The translations under genes were made by a program, and so were the position numbers. 64,000 nucleotides of DNA from Azospirillum picis (GTDB taxonomy: Bacteria > Pseudomonadota > Alphaproteobacteria > Azospirillales > Azospirillaceae): NCBI RefSeq assembly GCF_017876115.1, contig NZ_JAGINO010000005.1:62001-126000 (forward strand), written 5' to 3'. This document shows, in pieces, positions 34,330-42,982 of this stretch. The notes beneath the pieces are model-generated. The model worked only from the letters and a program-made list of their open reading frames with translations. It searched no databases and was not told the DNA's origin. Position 1 is the stretch's first letter; the number at the start of each line of letters is the position of its first letter.

Positions 34330-35496
34330 CTAACGCCGGAACAGGAACTCGCGCCCGACCTTCACGCGCCGCTCACCGTCATATTCGATGATGTCGGCGG
34401 TGGCATAGGTCTCGGTCCAGCGTTCGGGCAGGTAGCTGCCGGTCCCGATCACGTCGACGGGGGCATTCGCCTCGGCCATCAGGCGGCATTTGGCCGGGCC
34501 GAAGCCGCTGCTGGCCACGATCTTCACCGCCGGGAACCCGGCCTCGTCCAAGCGTTCGCGCACATAGTGGATGGCGGCAGCCGACACGCCGGTGCCGATC
34601 AGGTAGCGCAACTGCGTCTCGTCGCGGTAGCCGCGGATCGCATGCGGCGCATGGCGTTCCAGCACCGCATAGGATCCGGGCGGGTCGAGGCCCTCGACGA
34701 AGCGGCCGCCGGGAGTGTCGAGGCGCAGCGACAGCTTGCCCTGGGCGGCGAGCTGCGGGAAGCGGCGGCAGACCTCCAGCCCGTCGGTGATCTCCCGGCC
34801 GAAATAATCGACCAGGACGGTCAGCGGCAGGTCGGGGAAGGTTTCGTGGAACATCTCCGCCGCCCGCGCCGTCGAGCCGGCATAGCCGATCAGGGCGTGC
34901 GGCATGGTGCCCATGCCCTTTTCCCGGCCGAAGTAGCCGGCGGTCGCATCGGTGGCGTTGCCGATGAAGCCCTTCGCGCCGACCTTGCGCCGGGCGCGGT
35001 CGGAGCCGACCGAGGCGGCGTAGGCCATCATCTCCGCCATCTCGGTGCCGGCGCAGTGGCGGGCATCCATGGCAAGGAAGGCCACCTTCGGCAGGTCGGC
35101 GCACATGGTGAAGGCATTGTAGGCGGCGACGCTGGCCGGCCCGAGCTTCTGCAGGATGATCGTCTCGCAATCCACCAGATGGTAGAAGGAGCCGGTGACG
35201 TACATGATCGGCTCGCCCGCGCCGACCCACTTGCCCTCGGGGTAGTTCAGCTCGATCTGCACCGGGAACCTGCGCTCGCGCGCCACCGCCTCCAGCCACT
35301 CGACGGCCAGCCGCGGAGCACAGACCACCGGGCGGCGCATGAAGATGGCGTAGGTCACGGTCTTGTCGCCGAACTTGCCCACCGCTTCCTTGGTGCGGCG
35401 GAAATAGGTGTCCGTCCAGTCGGGGATCGCGGCGGAGGACGGGTGGCTGGCCGCCGCCGGCCGGTCGTCAACTGTACGGGTGTCGCTGTCGCTCAT
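34330..35496 (-). CDS. pncB: Nicotinate phosphoribosyltransferase
   Basis: NAD salvage enzyme making nicotinate mononucleotide from nicotinate and PRPP. 388 residues from ATG 35496 (AAGG upstream). Visible features: DWTDTYFRRTKEAVGKFGDK at the N-terminus, a substrate region near MYVTGSFYHLVDCETIILQK, DARHCAGTEMAEMMAYAASV, KGFIGNATDATAGYFG, and the C-terminal KIVASSGFGPAKCRLMAEAN with DVIGTGSYLPERW. The long open frame upstream is not protein-like. The 354 bp upstream hold no gene. Confidence 0.9.
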   Translation of the reverse strand: MSDSDTRTVDDRPAAASHPSSAAIPDWTDTYFRRTKEAVGKFGDKTVTYAIFMRRPVVCAPRLAVEWLEAVARERRFPVQIELNYPEGKWVGAGEPIMYVTGSFYHLVDCETIILQKLGPASVAAYNAFTMCADLPKVAFLAMDARHCAGTEMAEMMAYAASVGSDRARRKVGAKGFIGNATDATAGYFGREKGMGTMPHALIGYAGSTARAAEMFHETFPDLPLTVLVDYFGREITDGLEVCRRFPQLAAQGKLSLRLDTPGGRFVEGLDPPGSYAVLERHAPHAIRGYRDETQLRYLIGTGVSAAAIHYVRERLDEAGFPAVKIVASSGFGPAKCRLMAEANAPVDVIGTGSYLPERWTETYATADIIEYDGERRVKVGREFLFRR

Positions 35497-35850
35497 GCCG
35501 GTCGCCTTCGTCTTCCGCCCCAGTTTTGCGTCGATGTCCGCGCATCCGTCTGCGCATCGCCGACATTGCTTCATCACGGATGGTCCCACCGGACGGATCG
35601 ACGGCCGGCAGGTCCGGATTCCAGCATTATACGGCCTGGGCAGACAGGGGAAGAGGGTTCGCGTCCAGCCGGGCCTGCGGGGATGGCTGGTCTGCGTTTC
35701 CGGCGGGAGCCAAGCCGCCGTCGGGCATCCGCCAGGAAAAACCATATAAAATGCCTGTATTTGACCTACCCCTTTCTTGCCACTACCATCGGCCCCAGGT
35801 CATCGCCGCCCGGCGGCAGACTGGTTTCGGACAGGACGGAGACGGCGGGA
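35497..35850. other. Intergenic region between pncB and the FliL-like gene
   Basis: 354 bp without a convincing gene. It contains the divergent promoters of pncB (leftward) and the FliL-like gene (rightward). Bases 35735-35760 are AT-rich (AACCATATAAAATGCCTGTA) and the rightward promoter follows at 35761. No repeat or dyad of note was found. Confidence 0.5.
35761..35789 (+). promoter_or_regulatory. Promoter of the FliL-like gene
   Basis: TTGACC (35761-35766), a 17-bp spacer, and TACCAT (35784-35789), ending 61 bp before the ATG. Good match to a housekeeping sigma-70 promoter. Confidence 0.6.
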
Positions 35851-36336
35851 ATGACCGCAACCAGCCCGGAGAGGTCGCTTGCCTCCCTCGACCATGTCGG
35901 TCGTCGGATGGTGCTGGCCCTGCTGGGTCTCCTGGTCGCCTTCGCCGGTGCCGGCGTCGGCAGCGCGCTGCTGCTGCGCCCCGCCAAGGCCCATGGCGCC
36001 TTGGGTCCGGCCGGTGCCGGCGCGATGCCTGCCCCCGGCGTCTATGCGACCCTCCCGACGATGGTCGTCACCCTCAATGACGGCCGGCAGCTCCGCGAAC
36101 TGCGCCTGCGCGCCGTTCTTGAGTTCGATCCGGCCACGCCGCTCACTGCCGTCACCCCCCAGCTCCCGCGCATCGCCGATGCGATGACCCGGCGCTTGTT
36201 GGACGTCTCGCCCTCAGACCTGCAGGGGGCGAACGGGTCTGCCTACGTGAAGGACGCGCTGCGGTTCGTCGCCGACAGGACGATGCGGCCGCTCAAGGCC
36301 AAACAAGTGCTGATCCAGGACATGCTGCTGCGCTAA
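35851..36336 (+). CDS. FliL-like flagellar basal-body-associated protein (first copy)
   Basis: 161-residue single-pass membrane protein. A short cytoplasmic N-terminus is followed by the membrane helix MVLALLGLLVAFAGAGVGSA and a periplasmic domain with TLPTMVVTLNDGRQLRELRL, RAVLEFDP and the C-terminal KAKQVLIQDMLLR, the pattern of FliL (PF03748). FliL proteins stabilise flagellar stator units. No other flagellar gene is near, so this is an orphan. A second FliL-like protein lies 6 kb away at 42157-42612. ATG 35851 follows GGAGACGGCGGG. Fit is by pattern and moderate. Confidence 0.75.
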   Translation: MTATSPERSLASLDHVGRRMVLALLGLLVAFAGAGVGSALLLRPAKAHGALGPAGAGAMPAPGVYATLPTMVVTLNDGRQLRELRLRAVLEFDPATPLTAVTPQLPRIADAMTRRLLDVSPSDLQGANGSAYVKDALRFVADRTMRPLKAKQVLIQDMLLR

Positions 36337-36458
36337 CGCCGCGCTTCTCAACGTTGGCCACCGCCCCATATCCTCCCCACATGATCATTCGTGCCGCAAA
36401 TTCGTGGCATGAGGATCCTTTGGGCCGGTAAGCCCATGTCGAGCGGAAGGAGACGGCC

Positions 36459-37826
36459 GTGGCCGAGTTCGATTTCGATCTCTTCACCATCGGGGCGGGG
36501 TCCGGAGGCGTCGCCGCCAGCCGGCGCGCCGCCTCCTATGGGGCCAAGGTGGCCATCTGCGAGGGCAGCCGCGTCGGCGGTACCTGCGTGATCCGCGGCT
36601 GCGTGCCGAAGAAGCTTCTGGTCTACGCCGCGCAGTTCCGCGACGGGTTCGAGGATGCCCGCGGCTATGGCTGGGATTCGCACCTGCCGGCTTTCGACTG
36701 GGAGACGCTGATCGCCCGCAAGGACGCCGAGATCGACCGCCTGAACGGCATCTACATCAATATGCTGAAGAACTCCGGCGTCACCCTGTTCGAAGGGTTC
36801 GGCCGGATCGTCGACCCTCACACCATCGAGGTGGCGGGCAAGCGCTACACCGCCCGCAACATCCTGATCGCCACCGGCGGCTGGCCGTCGATGCCCGCAA
36901 TCGAGGGCATCGAGCTGGCGGCGACCTCCAACGAGGCCCTGCACCTGCCGACGCTGCCCCATTCGGTGCTGATCATCGGCGGCGGCTACATCGCCGTCGA
37001 GTTCGCCAGCATCTTCCGCGGCCTGGGTGCCGAGGTGACGTTGATGATCCGCGGCGACGACCTGCTGAACGGCTTCGACGACGACATCCGCGTCGCGCTG
37101 GCGCAGGAGATGCGCAAGCGCGGCATCACCATCATCTCGCGCTGCAAGCCGCAGAAGCTGGAGAAGGGACCCGGCGGCTACACCCTGACCGACCATATGG
37201 GACGCGAGCACTCCGCCGCCCTGGTGATGGCCGCCACCGGCCGCAGCCCGAACACGAAGAACCTCGGCCTGGAAGAGGTCGGCATCACCCTGAACGACAA
37301 GGGCGCCATCCCGGTCGACGAATGGTCGCGCACCGGCGTGGAGGGCATCTATGCCATCGGCGACGTCACCGACCGCATGGCGCTGACCCCCATCGCCATC
37401 GCCGAGGGCCGTGCGCTGGCCGAGACGCTGTTCAACGACAACCCCATGCACATCGGCTACGACAACGTGCCGACCGCGGTATTCTCGCTGCCGCCGCTCG
37501 GCACCGTCGGGCTGACGGAGATGCAGGCGCGGGCCAAGTACCCGAAGATCGACATCTACAAGGCCGGCTTCCGCCCGATGAAGCACACGCTGTCCGGCCG
37601 CGACGAACGGGTGCTGATGAAGCTGGTGGTGGACGGCGACAGCCAACGGGTGCTGGGCGCCCACATGATGGGCATGGACGCGCCGGAGATGATGCAGACG
37701 ATGGCCATTGCGCTGAACGTCGGAGCCACCAAGCAGGACTTCGACCGTACCATCGCGCTGCATCCCTCCACCGCGGAGGAGTTCGTGCTGATGCGCGAGA
37801 AGGCCCAGCCGGAGCAGAAGATCTGA
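36459..37826 (+). CDS. gor: Glutathione-disulfide reductase
   Basis: FAD- and NADPH-dependent reduction of glutathione disulfide, keeping thiols reduced. 455 residues from GTG 36459 with GGAAGGAG upstream. FAD loop FTIGAGSGGVAASRRAASYG; redox-active disulfide GGTCVIRGCVPKK; NADPH loop LIIGGGYIAVEFASIFRGLG; C-terminal active-site HPSTAEEFVLM. Complete. It precedes manganese catalase, both oxidative-stress functions. Confidence 0.96.
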   Translation: MAEFDFDLFTIGAGSGGVAASRRAASYGAKVAICEGSRVGGTCVIRGCVPKKLLVYAAQFRDGFEDARGYGWDSHLPAFDWETLIARKDAEIDRLNGIYINMLKNSGVTLFEGFGRIVDPHTIEVAGKRYTARNILIATGGWPSMPAIEGIELAATSNEALHLPTLPHSVLIIGGGYIAVEFASIFRGLGAEVTLMIRGDDLLNGFDDDIRVALAQEMRKRGITIISRCKPQKLEKGPGGYTLTDHMGREHSAALVMAATGRSPNTKNLGLEEVGITLNDKGAIPVDEWSRTGVEGIYAIGDVTDRMALTPIAIAEGRALAETLFNDNPMHIGYDNVPTAVFSLPPLGTVGLTEMQARAKYPKIDIYKAGFRPMKHTLSGRDERVLMKLVVDGDSQRVLGAHMMGMDAPEMMQTMAIALNVGATKQDFDRTIALHPSTAEEFVLMREKAQPEQKI

Positions 37827-37860
37827 AGGGCGTCCTTACGCCCGCTCTCTCCTCCCCGCC

Positions 37861-37897
37861 CCTGGCCCCGCCCCCGCAGTCCTGCGACGGGGCCAGG
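37861..37897. terminator. Nested hairpin downstream of gor
   Basis: CCTGGCCCCG at 37861-37870 pairs with CGGGGCCAGG at 37888-37897 (10 bp), and CGCAG/CTGCG (37875-37879 and 37882-37886) forms an inner stem. No T-run. A terminator-like structure 34 bp after the gor stop. Confidence 0.55.
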
Positions 37898-37990
37898 AAG
37901 GGCGGATTTCACCTCCTCTTCAGCCCTCCCCCTCCTCCACCTTCCGGTACGCACCCTCCGGCATAACTCGTTGGAACAGCGATTTTTCTT

Positions 37991-38016
37991 GGAACGCCTC
38001 TAAAAACTGCGGTGTT
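37991..38016 (+). promoter_or_regulatory. Possible EcfG-type stress promoter of katN
   Basis: GGAAC (37991-37995), 17-bp spacer, TGTT (38013-38016). The alphaproteobacterial general-stress sigma factor EcfG recognises GGAAC and CGTT at 16-17 bp, so the match has one mismatch. A second GGAAC at 37973 has no partner. Mn-catalase genes are common targets of this regulon, which makes the candidate plausible. Confidence 0.3.
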
Positions 38017-38147
38017 GAAGGCGCGGAACGATCCGGAGCGGCAAGCCCCTCGGTCCCGCCGGCACCTCCCCGAGGTGCATCCCCTGGCGGCGATCCGGTC
38101 CGGGTTCCTCCATTCCTCGACTTATCGAAGCGGGAGGAGTCCCTCGC

Positions 38148-39053
38148 ATGTTCATGCACAACAAAAACCTCATGTACACGGTTCGCGTGTCGGAGCCGAA
38201 TCCGAAGCTCGCCAGCCTGATGCTGGAGCAGTTCGGCGGCCCGCAGGGCGAACTGGCGGCGGCCATGCGCTATTTCACGCAGGGTCTGGCCGATGAGGAT
38301 CCGGGCCGCAAGGATATGCTGATCGACATCGCCACCGAGGAGCTTAGCCATCTCGAGGTCATCGGCTCGATCGTCGCCATGCTGACCAAGGGCGTGAAGG
38401 GCAAGCTGGCCGAAGCGGCCGAGGAAACCGCCGACCTCTATGCCAACATCACCCAGGGCAGCGGCAGCCACACCCTGTCCCTGCTCTACGGCGGCGGCCC
38501 GGCCCTGGTGAATTCCGCCGGCCAGCTATGGACCGGCGGCTACATCGACAGCATCGGCGAACCGACCGCCGACCTGCGTTCCAACATCGCCGCGGAATCG
38601 CGCGCCAAGATCATCTATGAGCGGCTGATCAACATCACCACCGACGCCGGGGTCAAAGAGGCGCTGGGCTTCCTGATGACCCGCGAGATCGCCCACCAGA
38701 AGAGCTTCGAGAAGGCGCTCTACGCCATCGACAACAACTTCCCGCCGGGCAAGCTGCCGGGCATGCCGCAGTACACCGACAAGTACTACAACACCAGCCA
38801 GGGCGAGGGCGACATGCGCGGCCCCTGGAACCAGGGCGCCCAGTGGGAGTTCGTCGACGTCAAGCCGGACGATGCGCCGGTCAACGGCGGCGAGGGCAAC
38901 CCGACGGTCAAGCTGGCCGCCTCGGAAATGGCCGCGGTCAATGCGGTTGCCGCCCGCACCATGTCGAAGCCGGATTCCGATCCGCTGACCGGCGCCGACC
39001 TGGGCGCCGGTCCCGGCGCGGGCAAGACCACGACGACCACCAACAAGCGCTGA
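38148..39053 (+). CDS. katN: Manganese catalase
   Basis: Non-haem dimanganese catalase decomposing hydrogen peroxide. 301 residues. The four-helix bundle and metal ligands are visible: Glu in GPQGELAAAMRYFTQG, Glu and His in ATEELSHLEVIGS, Glu in AESRAKIIYERL, His in REIAHQKSFEKAL. The C-terminal 90 residues (NPTVKLAASEMAAVNAVAA, then a Thr/Asn-rich tail) are a flexible extension. ATG 38148 is preceded by GGGAGGAG. Confidence 0.95.
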   Translation: MFMHNKNLMYTVRVSEPNPKLASLMLEQFGGPQGELAAAMRYFTQGLADEDPGRKDMLIDIATEELSHLEVIGSIVAMLTKGVKGKLAEAAEETADLYANITQGSGSHTLSLLYGGGPALVNSAGQLWTGGYIDSIGEPTADLRSNIAAESRAKIIYERLINITTDAGVKEALGFLMTREIAHQKSFEKALYAIDNNFPPGKLPGMPQYTDKYYNTSQGEGDMRGPWNQGAQWEFVDVKPDDAPVNGGEGNPTVKLAASEMAAVNAVAARTMSKPDSDPLTGADLGAGPGAGKTTTTTNKR

Positions 39054-39060
39054 CAGGCGC

Positions 39061-39098
39061 CGGCCGCCGCCCCCGCTACTGAGCGGGGACGGCGGCCG
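39061..39098. terminator. Bidirectional hairpin between katN and ampG
   Basis: CGGCCGCCG-C-CCCCGCT, loop ACTG, AGCGGGG-A-CGGCGGCCG: 16 bp of stem with single mismatches. It overlaps the last codons and stop of ampG and lies 8 bp after the katN stop, serving two convergent genes. Confidence 0.65.
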
Positions 39099-40452
39099 CC
39101 TGCTCGCGACGATGGAGGCCGGTCAGCCAGACCAGCAGGGCCAACGCCGGCAGCGCGCCGGCCATCGACAACAGGAAGAAACCGGTCCAGTCCATCCGCT
39201 CGGCCAGCCAGCCCGACGAGGCGCCGAACAGGTCGCCACCGAGCTTGTAGAGGCTGGAGAGCAGGGCATATTGCGTCGCCGTATAGGCAGCGTTGCACAG
39301 GCTGGACAGGTAGGCGACGAAGGCCGCGGTGGCGATGCCGCCGCAGATATTGTCGGTGGCGACCGTCGCCGCCAGCATCGACACGTCGTTGCCGGTCCAG
39401 GCGAGCGCGACGTAGCCCAGGTTCGACACCATCTGCAGCACGCCGCCGATCATCAGGCCGCGCAGCACCCCGACCCGCCCGACCAGCAATCCGCCGAGCA
39501 GCCCGCCGGCGATCGTCGCCCACAGCCCGAACAGCTTCGACACCGTGGCGATCTCCGCCTTGGTGAAGCCGAGATCGATGTAGAAGGTGGACGACATCTG
39601 CCCGGCCAGCACCTCGCCCAGCTTGTAGCTGGCGATGAAGGCCAGGATCACCATCCAGCCCCGCCGTTCCATGAACTGGAGGAAGGGCGCCACCACGGCG
39701 CCGTAGATCCAGGCGACGGCCACCGCGCGACGGCCCGACAGGTGGGGACGCGCCTCCAGCCATTCGGCGATCCGCCGCTCGCGGGCGCTCGGCGGCGGCG
39801 ATTTCGGCTCCGGACTCAGCAGGATGGTGACCATGCCGACCAGCACCAGCGCCGCCATCGCCTCGTAGGCGGCACGCCAGCCGTGGAACTGCGCGATGTA
39901 GAGCGCTCCGGCCCCCGCCGCCATCAGCCCGAACCGGTAGCCCAGCACCAGCACGGCCGAACCGGCGGCCTGCCGGCTCTCCTCCAGCACCTCGACGCGG
40001 TAGGCGTCGACGACGATGTCCTGGCTGGCGGAGCAGAAGGCGACCAGCACCGCGCACAGCGCCGTCCACCACAGGTCCGCCCCCGGATTGGTCGAGCCCA
40101 GCGCCAGCAGGGCCGCCACCAGCGCCGCCTGCGCCGTCAGCGCCCAGCCGCGCCGGCGCCCGAACAGCCGCGTCATCACCGGCAGCCGCAGCCGGTCGAT
40201 CAGCGGCGCCCACAGGAATTTCAGCGCGTAGGGCATGGTGACCAGCGCGAACAGGCCGATGCTGGTCCGGCTGACACCCTCCTCGGTCAGCCAGACGTTC
40301 AGCGTCGCCCCGGTCAGCGCCAGCGGCAGCCCTTCGGAAAAGCCGAGGAACAGGATCGCCAGCACGCGCGGGTCGCGGTAGACGGCCAGCGCCTGAAGCC
40401 AGGAGGGATGCCGGGAGGACGGGCGCCGCTCCGGCCGGGATGTCTCAGTCAA
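39076..40452 (-). CDS. ampG: AmpG-type muropeptide permease (MFS)
   Basis: Inner-membrane importer of anhydromuropeptides for cell-wall recycling, and a link to beta-lactamase induction. 458 residues with twelve predicted helices. AmpG features: FLGFSEGLPLALTGATLNVW at the N-terminus, LKFLWAPLIDR, GRRRGWALTAQ, and QDIVVDAYRVEVLEESRQAA. The start is the TTG at 40452 with GAGGAG upstream; a GTG at 40482 lacks a ribosome site, and the frame further up is not protein-like. The C-terminus is short (RREQAAAVPAQ). Divergent from the DAHP synthase. Confidence 0.85.
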   Translation of the reverse strand: MTETSRPERRPSSRHPSWLQALAVYRDPRVLAILFLGFSEGLPLALTGATLNVWLTEEGVSRTSIGLFALVTMPYALKFLWAPLIDRLRLPVMTRLFGRRRGWALTAQAALVAALLALGSTNPGADLWWTALCAVLVAFCSASQDIVVDAYRVEVLEESRQAAGSAVLVLGYRFGLMAAGAGALYIAQFHGWRAAYEAMAALVLVGMVTILLSPEPKSPPPSARERRIAEWLEARPHLSGRRAVAVAWIYGAVVAPFLQFMERRGWMVILAFIASYKLGEVLAGQMSSTFYIDLGFTKAEIATVSKLFGLWATIAGGLLGGLLVGRVGVLRGLMIGGVLQMVSNLGYVALAWTGNDVSMLAATVATDNICGGIATAAFVAYLSSLCNAAYTATQYALLSSLYKLGGDLFGASSGWLAERMDWTGFFLLSMAGALPALALLVWLTGLHRREQAAAVPAQ

Positions 40453-40709
40453 GGGGGAGCCGCTCCTCGAAGGCTGTCGCACAGGGGATGTATAGAGGCC
40501 GCGGCCCGCCGCCGCCAGCGGCGGCGACACGAACTTTCTTTCAGATGAAATCACCTCCGGTAGCGGCCCGACTCGCCGTGCAGCACAGCATTGCCGGCAG
40601 GAGGCCCGAAACTGTGGAAAAGTTACCGTGAGTCGCGGTATAGAGGACCTCCCCGGGGCCGGTCGCCGTCCGCCCCGTTCCGCAATCCCCAAGGAAGAGC
40701 AGGCGCGTC

Positions 40710-42101
40710 ATGGTCGAGCGTTGGACACCCGGCAGTTGGAGGACGAAACCGGCGAAGCAATTGCCGACCTATCCCGACCATGCGAAGGTCGAGGCAGTCG
40801 AGCAGCGCCTTGCCTCCTACCCGCCGCTGGTCTTCGCCGGCGAGGCCCGCCGGCTGAAGGCCAAGCTGGCCGAGGCCGCCGCCGGCCATGCCTTCCTGCT
40901 GCAGGGCGGCGACTGCGCCGAGAGCTTCGCCGAGTTCCACCCCAACAACATCCGCGACACCTTCCGCGTCCTGCTGCAGATGGCCGTGGTGCTGACCTTC
41001 GGCGCCGCGATCCCGGTCATCAAGGTCGGCCGCATGGCCGGCCAGTTCGCCAAGCCGCGATCGGCCGACATGGAGACGATCGAGGGAATGGAGCTGCCGT
41101 CCTACCGCGGCGACATCATCAACGGCTTCGACTTCAACGCCGAGGCGCGCATCCCCGATCCTGAACGGATGATGCAGGCCTACACCCAGGCCGCCGCGAC
41201 GCTGAACCTGCTGCGCGCCTTCGCCCAGGGCGGCTACGCCGACCTGCACAAGGTCCACCAGTGGACGCTGAGCTTCGTCGAGAGGTCGCCGGCCGGCGAG
41301 CATTTCCAGGAGCTGGCCAACCGCCTCGACGAGACGCTGGCCTTCATGGCGGCCTGCGGCATCACCGCGGAGACCACCCCGCAGATCCGCGAGACCGATT
41401 TCTTCACCAGCCACGAGGCGCTGCTGCTGCCGTTCGAGCAGGCTCTGACCCGCGTCGACAGCACCACCGGCGACTGGTACGACGTATCGGCCCACATGCT
41501 GTGGATCGGCGACCGCACCCGCCAGCCGGACGGCGCGCATGTCGAGTTCCTGCGCGGCGTGAAGAACCCGATCGGCCTGAAATGCGGCCCGACCACCGAT
41601 CCGGACGAACTGATCCGCCTGATCGACATCCTGAACCCGGCCAACGAGCCGGGACGGCTGACGCTGATCGTGCGCATGGGTTCCGACAAGGTGGCGGAGA
41701 AGTTCCCGCCGCTGCTGCGCAAGGTCCAGCGCGAGGGCCGCGCGGTGGTGTGGTCCTGCGACCCGATGCACGGCAACACCGTGAAGTCGACCACCGGATA
41801 CAAGACACGTCCGGTCGAGCGCGTGCTGGCCGAGGCGCGCGGCTTCTTCGAGGTGCACCAGGCCGAAGGCACCCATGCCGGCGGCGTCCATTTCGAACTG
41901 ACCGGCCAGGACGTGACGGAGTGCACCGGCGGCGCCCAGGCGATCACCGACCACAATCTTGCGCTCCGCTACCACACCGCCTGCGATCCGCGGCTGAATG
42001 CCAGCCAGTCGCTGGAACTGGCCTTCCTGCTGGCGGAGAAGCTGAAGCAGGGCCGGCACGAGCGTGAAGCCCGCCGCCGCGCCGCCGTCGCGGCGGAGTG
42101 A
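40710..42101 (+). CDS. 3-deoxy-7-phosphoheptulonate synthase, class II
   Basis: First enzyme of the shikimate pathway, joining phosphoenolpyruvate and erythrose-4-phosphate. 463 residues of the plant/actinobacterial-like class II fold. Motifs: [80 protein letters not shown] and [23 protein letters not shown] 40710 follows AAGGAAGAG. Ends 33 bp before a strong hairpin and the convergent FliL-like gene. Confidence 0.97.
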   Translation: MVERWTPGSWRTKPAKQLPTYPDHAKVEAVEQRLASYPPLVFAGEARRLKAKLAEAAAGHAFLLQGGDCAESFAEFHPNNIRDTFRVLLQMAVVLTFGAAIPVIKVGRMAGQFAKPRSADMETIEGMELPSYRGDIINGFDFNAEARIPDPERMMQAYTQAAATLNLLRAFAQGGYADLHKVHQWTLSFVERSPAGEHFQELANRLDETLAFMAACGITAETTPQIRETDFFTSHEALLLPFEQALTRVDSTTGDWYDVSAHMLWIGDRTRQPDGAHVEFLRGVKNPIGLKCGPTTDPDELIRLIDILNPANEPGRLTLIVRMGSDKVAEKFPPLLRKVQREGRAVVWSCDPMHGNTVKSTTGYKTRPVERVLAEARGFFEVHQAEGTHAGGVHFELTGQDVTECTGGAQAITDHNLALRYHTACDPRLNASQSLELAFLLAEKLKQGRHEREARRRAAVAAE

Positions 42102-42134
42102 CCGGCCGGAGTGATCGCTCCGGCACCGCGAGAC

Positions 42135-42156
42135 GGGGCTCCGGCAGCGGAGCCCC
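42135..42156. terminator. Bidirectional hairpin terminator
   Basis: GGGGCTCCG, loop GCAG, CGGAGCCCC: a perfect 9-bp stem between the DAHP synthase and the FliL-like gene, touching the stop codon of the latter. Confidence 0.7.
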
Positions 42157-42612
42157 CTACCGCACCACCATCCGGTCGAGCAGGATATCCCTGACCCGGA
42201 CGCCGCGCAGCTCGCGGTCGAGCACGCTGGAGATGGTGCTTTTCATCAGTCTGGCACCATCGGTGCCGGTGAGCTGTTGCGGATCGATCTGCCGCAGGCG
42301 GTCGGACAGGCGGTCGGAAATCCGTGGGATATAGGGATCGGCGACCTTGCCGTCCGCCGATGGATCGAGTTCCAGCAGCACCTTGACGTCGACCATGCGT
42401 GCGGCGCCGCCACCCAGCGAGAACGTCATCATCGGCAGGCTGGCATATTTCCTGTCGGCTCCGGCATGATCCTGCGCTGCCGGGGCGCGGCTCCTGCTGG
42501 CGATCACCGCACCGCCAGCCCCCAGCGCCGCGAGCAGCAGCAGAAGGGCGGTCAACGCCAAGGGCATCAGGGAGGACGCCTCCCCGTTGCGGTTGCGACG
42601 GACGAACCTCAA
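42157..42612 (-). CDS. FliL-like membrane protein (second copy)
   Basis: 151-residue protein with a basic N-terminus, one membrane helix (LALTALLLLLAALGAGGAVI) and a periplasmic domain ending ILLDRMVVR, parallel to the other FliL-like protein (which ends VLIQDMLLR). Shared features include ASLPMMTFSLGGG against TLPTMVVTLNDG, VKVLLELDP against RAVLEFDP and a run of ISDRLSDRLRQ. The TTG at 42612 has GGAAAGG at good spacing; an ATG at 42567 would remove the basic N-terminus. As with its relative, no flagellar gene is near. Confidence 0.7.
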   Translation of the reverse strand: MRFVRRNRNGEASSLMPLALTALLLLLAALGAGGAVIASRSRAPAAQDHAGADRKYASLPMMTFSLGGGAARMVDVKVLLELDPSADGKVADPYIPRISDRLSDRLRQIDPQQLTGTDGARLMKSTISSVLDRELRGVRVRDILLDRMVVR

Positions 42613-42700
42613 GCTCGCCTTTCCGCCCCCGGCGTCCGGGAGTCCCCTGCCCCACCAGCGCGCATGCTATGGCAGGCAACGACCGGCGGTCAAATGCCGA

Positions 42701-42919
42701 TGACAGGGCCGACAGGGCAATCGCATATGGCTCCCTCTCCCGCCCGGGAGAGGGAAGGGGCCCACGCGGAGCATGGGAAGGGTGAGGGGTAATGCAAGAA
42801 ACCCTGCGGTTCTGGGGTCTTGGAACACCCCCTCACCCTCCCCACTTCGTGGGTCCCCTCCCTCTCCCAGGGCGGGAGAGGGCGATTATTGCCATATGCG
42901 ATAGCCGTGACAGGGCCGA
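42701..42919. repeat. Composite palindromic element (MITE-like) between the FliL-like gene and panC
   Basis: A 219-bp nested structure. Outermost is a 12-bp direct repeat TGACAGGGCCGA (42701-42712 and 42908-42919). Inside is a 12-bp inverted repeat (ATCGCATATGGC at 42720-42731, GCCATATGCGAT at 42891-42902). Next come two palindromic cores of the CCCTCTCCC/GGGAGAGGG type (42733-42754 and 42860-42882), and a 10-bp inverted pair GGGTGAGGGG/CCCCTCACCC (42780-42789, 42829-42838). It has no coding capacity. The cores are related to the repeats at 7619 and 22562. Confidence 0.7.
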
Positions 42920-42982
42920 TGAGAGTGCCGGCGGGCTGGCCGGCCGGCCGGTTGCGCATGGCTTGCCCCGGCGACGGCGATC

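Larger units (their letters stand above)
37827..38147. other. Intergenic region between gor and katN
   Basis: 321 bp with no gene. It holds a nested hairpin at 37861-37897 after gor, a C/T-rich stretch near 37900-37950, a possible EcfG-type promoter at 37991-38016, and GGGAGGAG as ribosome site directly before katN. Confidence 0.5.

Noticed and set aside
34567..35850. Upstream extension of the FliL-like frame
   Set aside because: It is antisense to nicotinate phosphoribosyltransferase; a promoter and ribosome site lie directly before ATG 35851.
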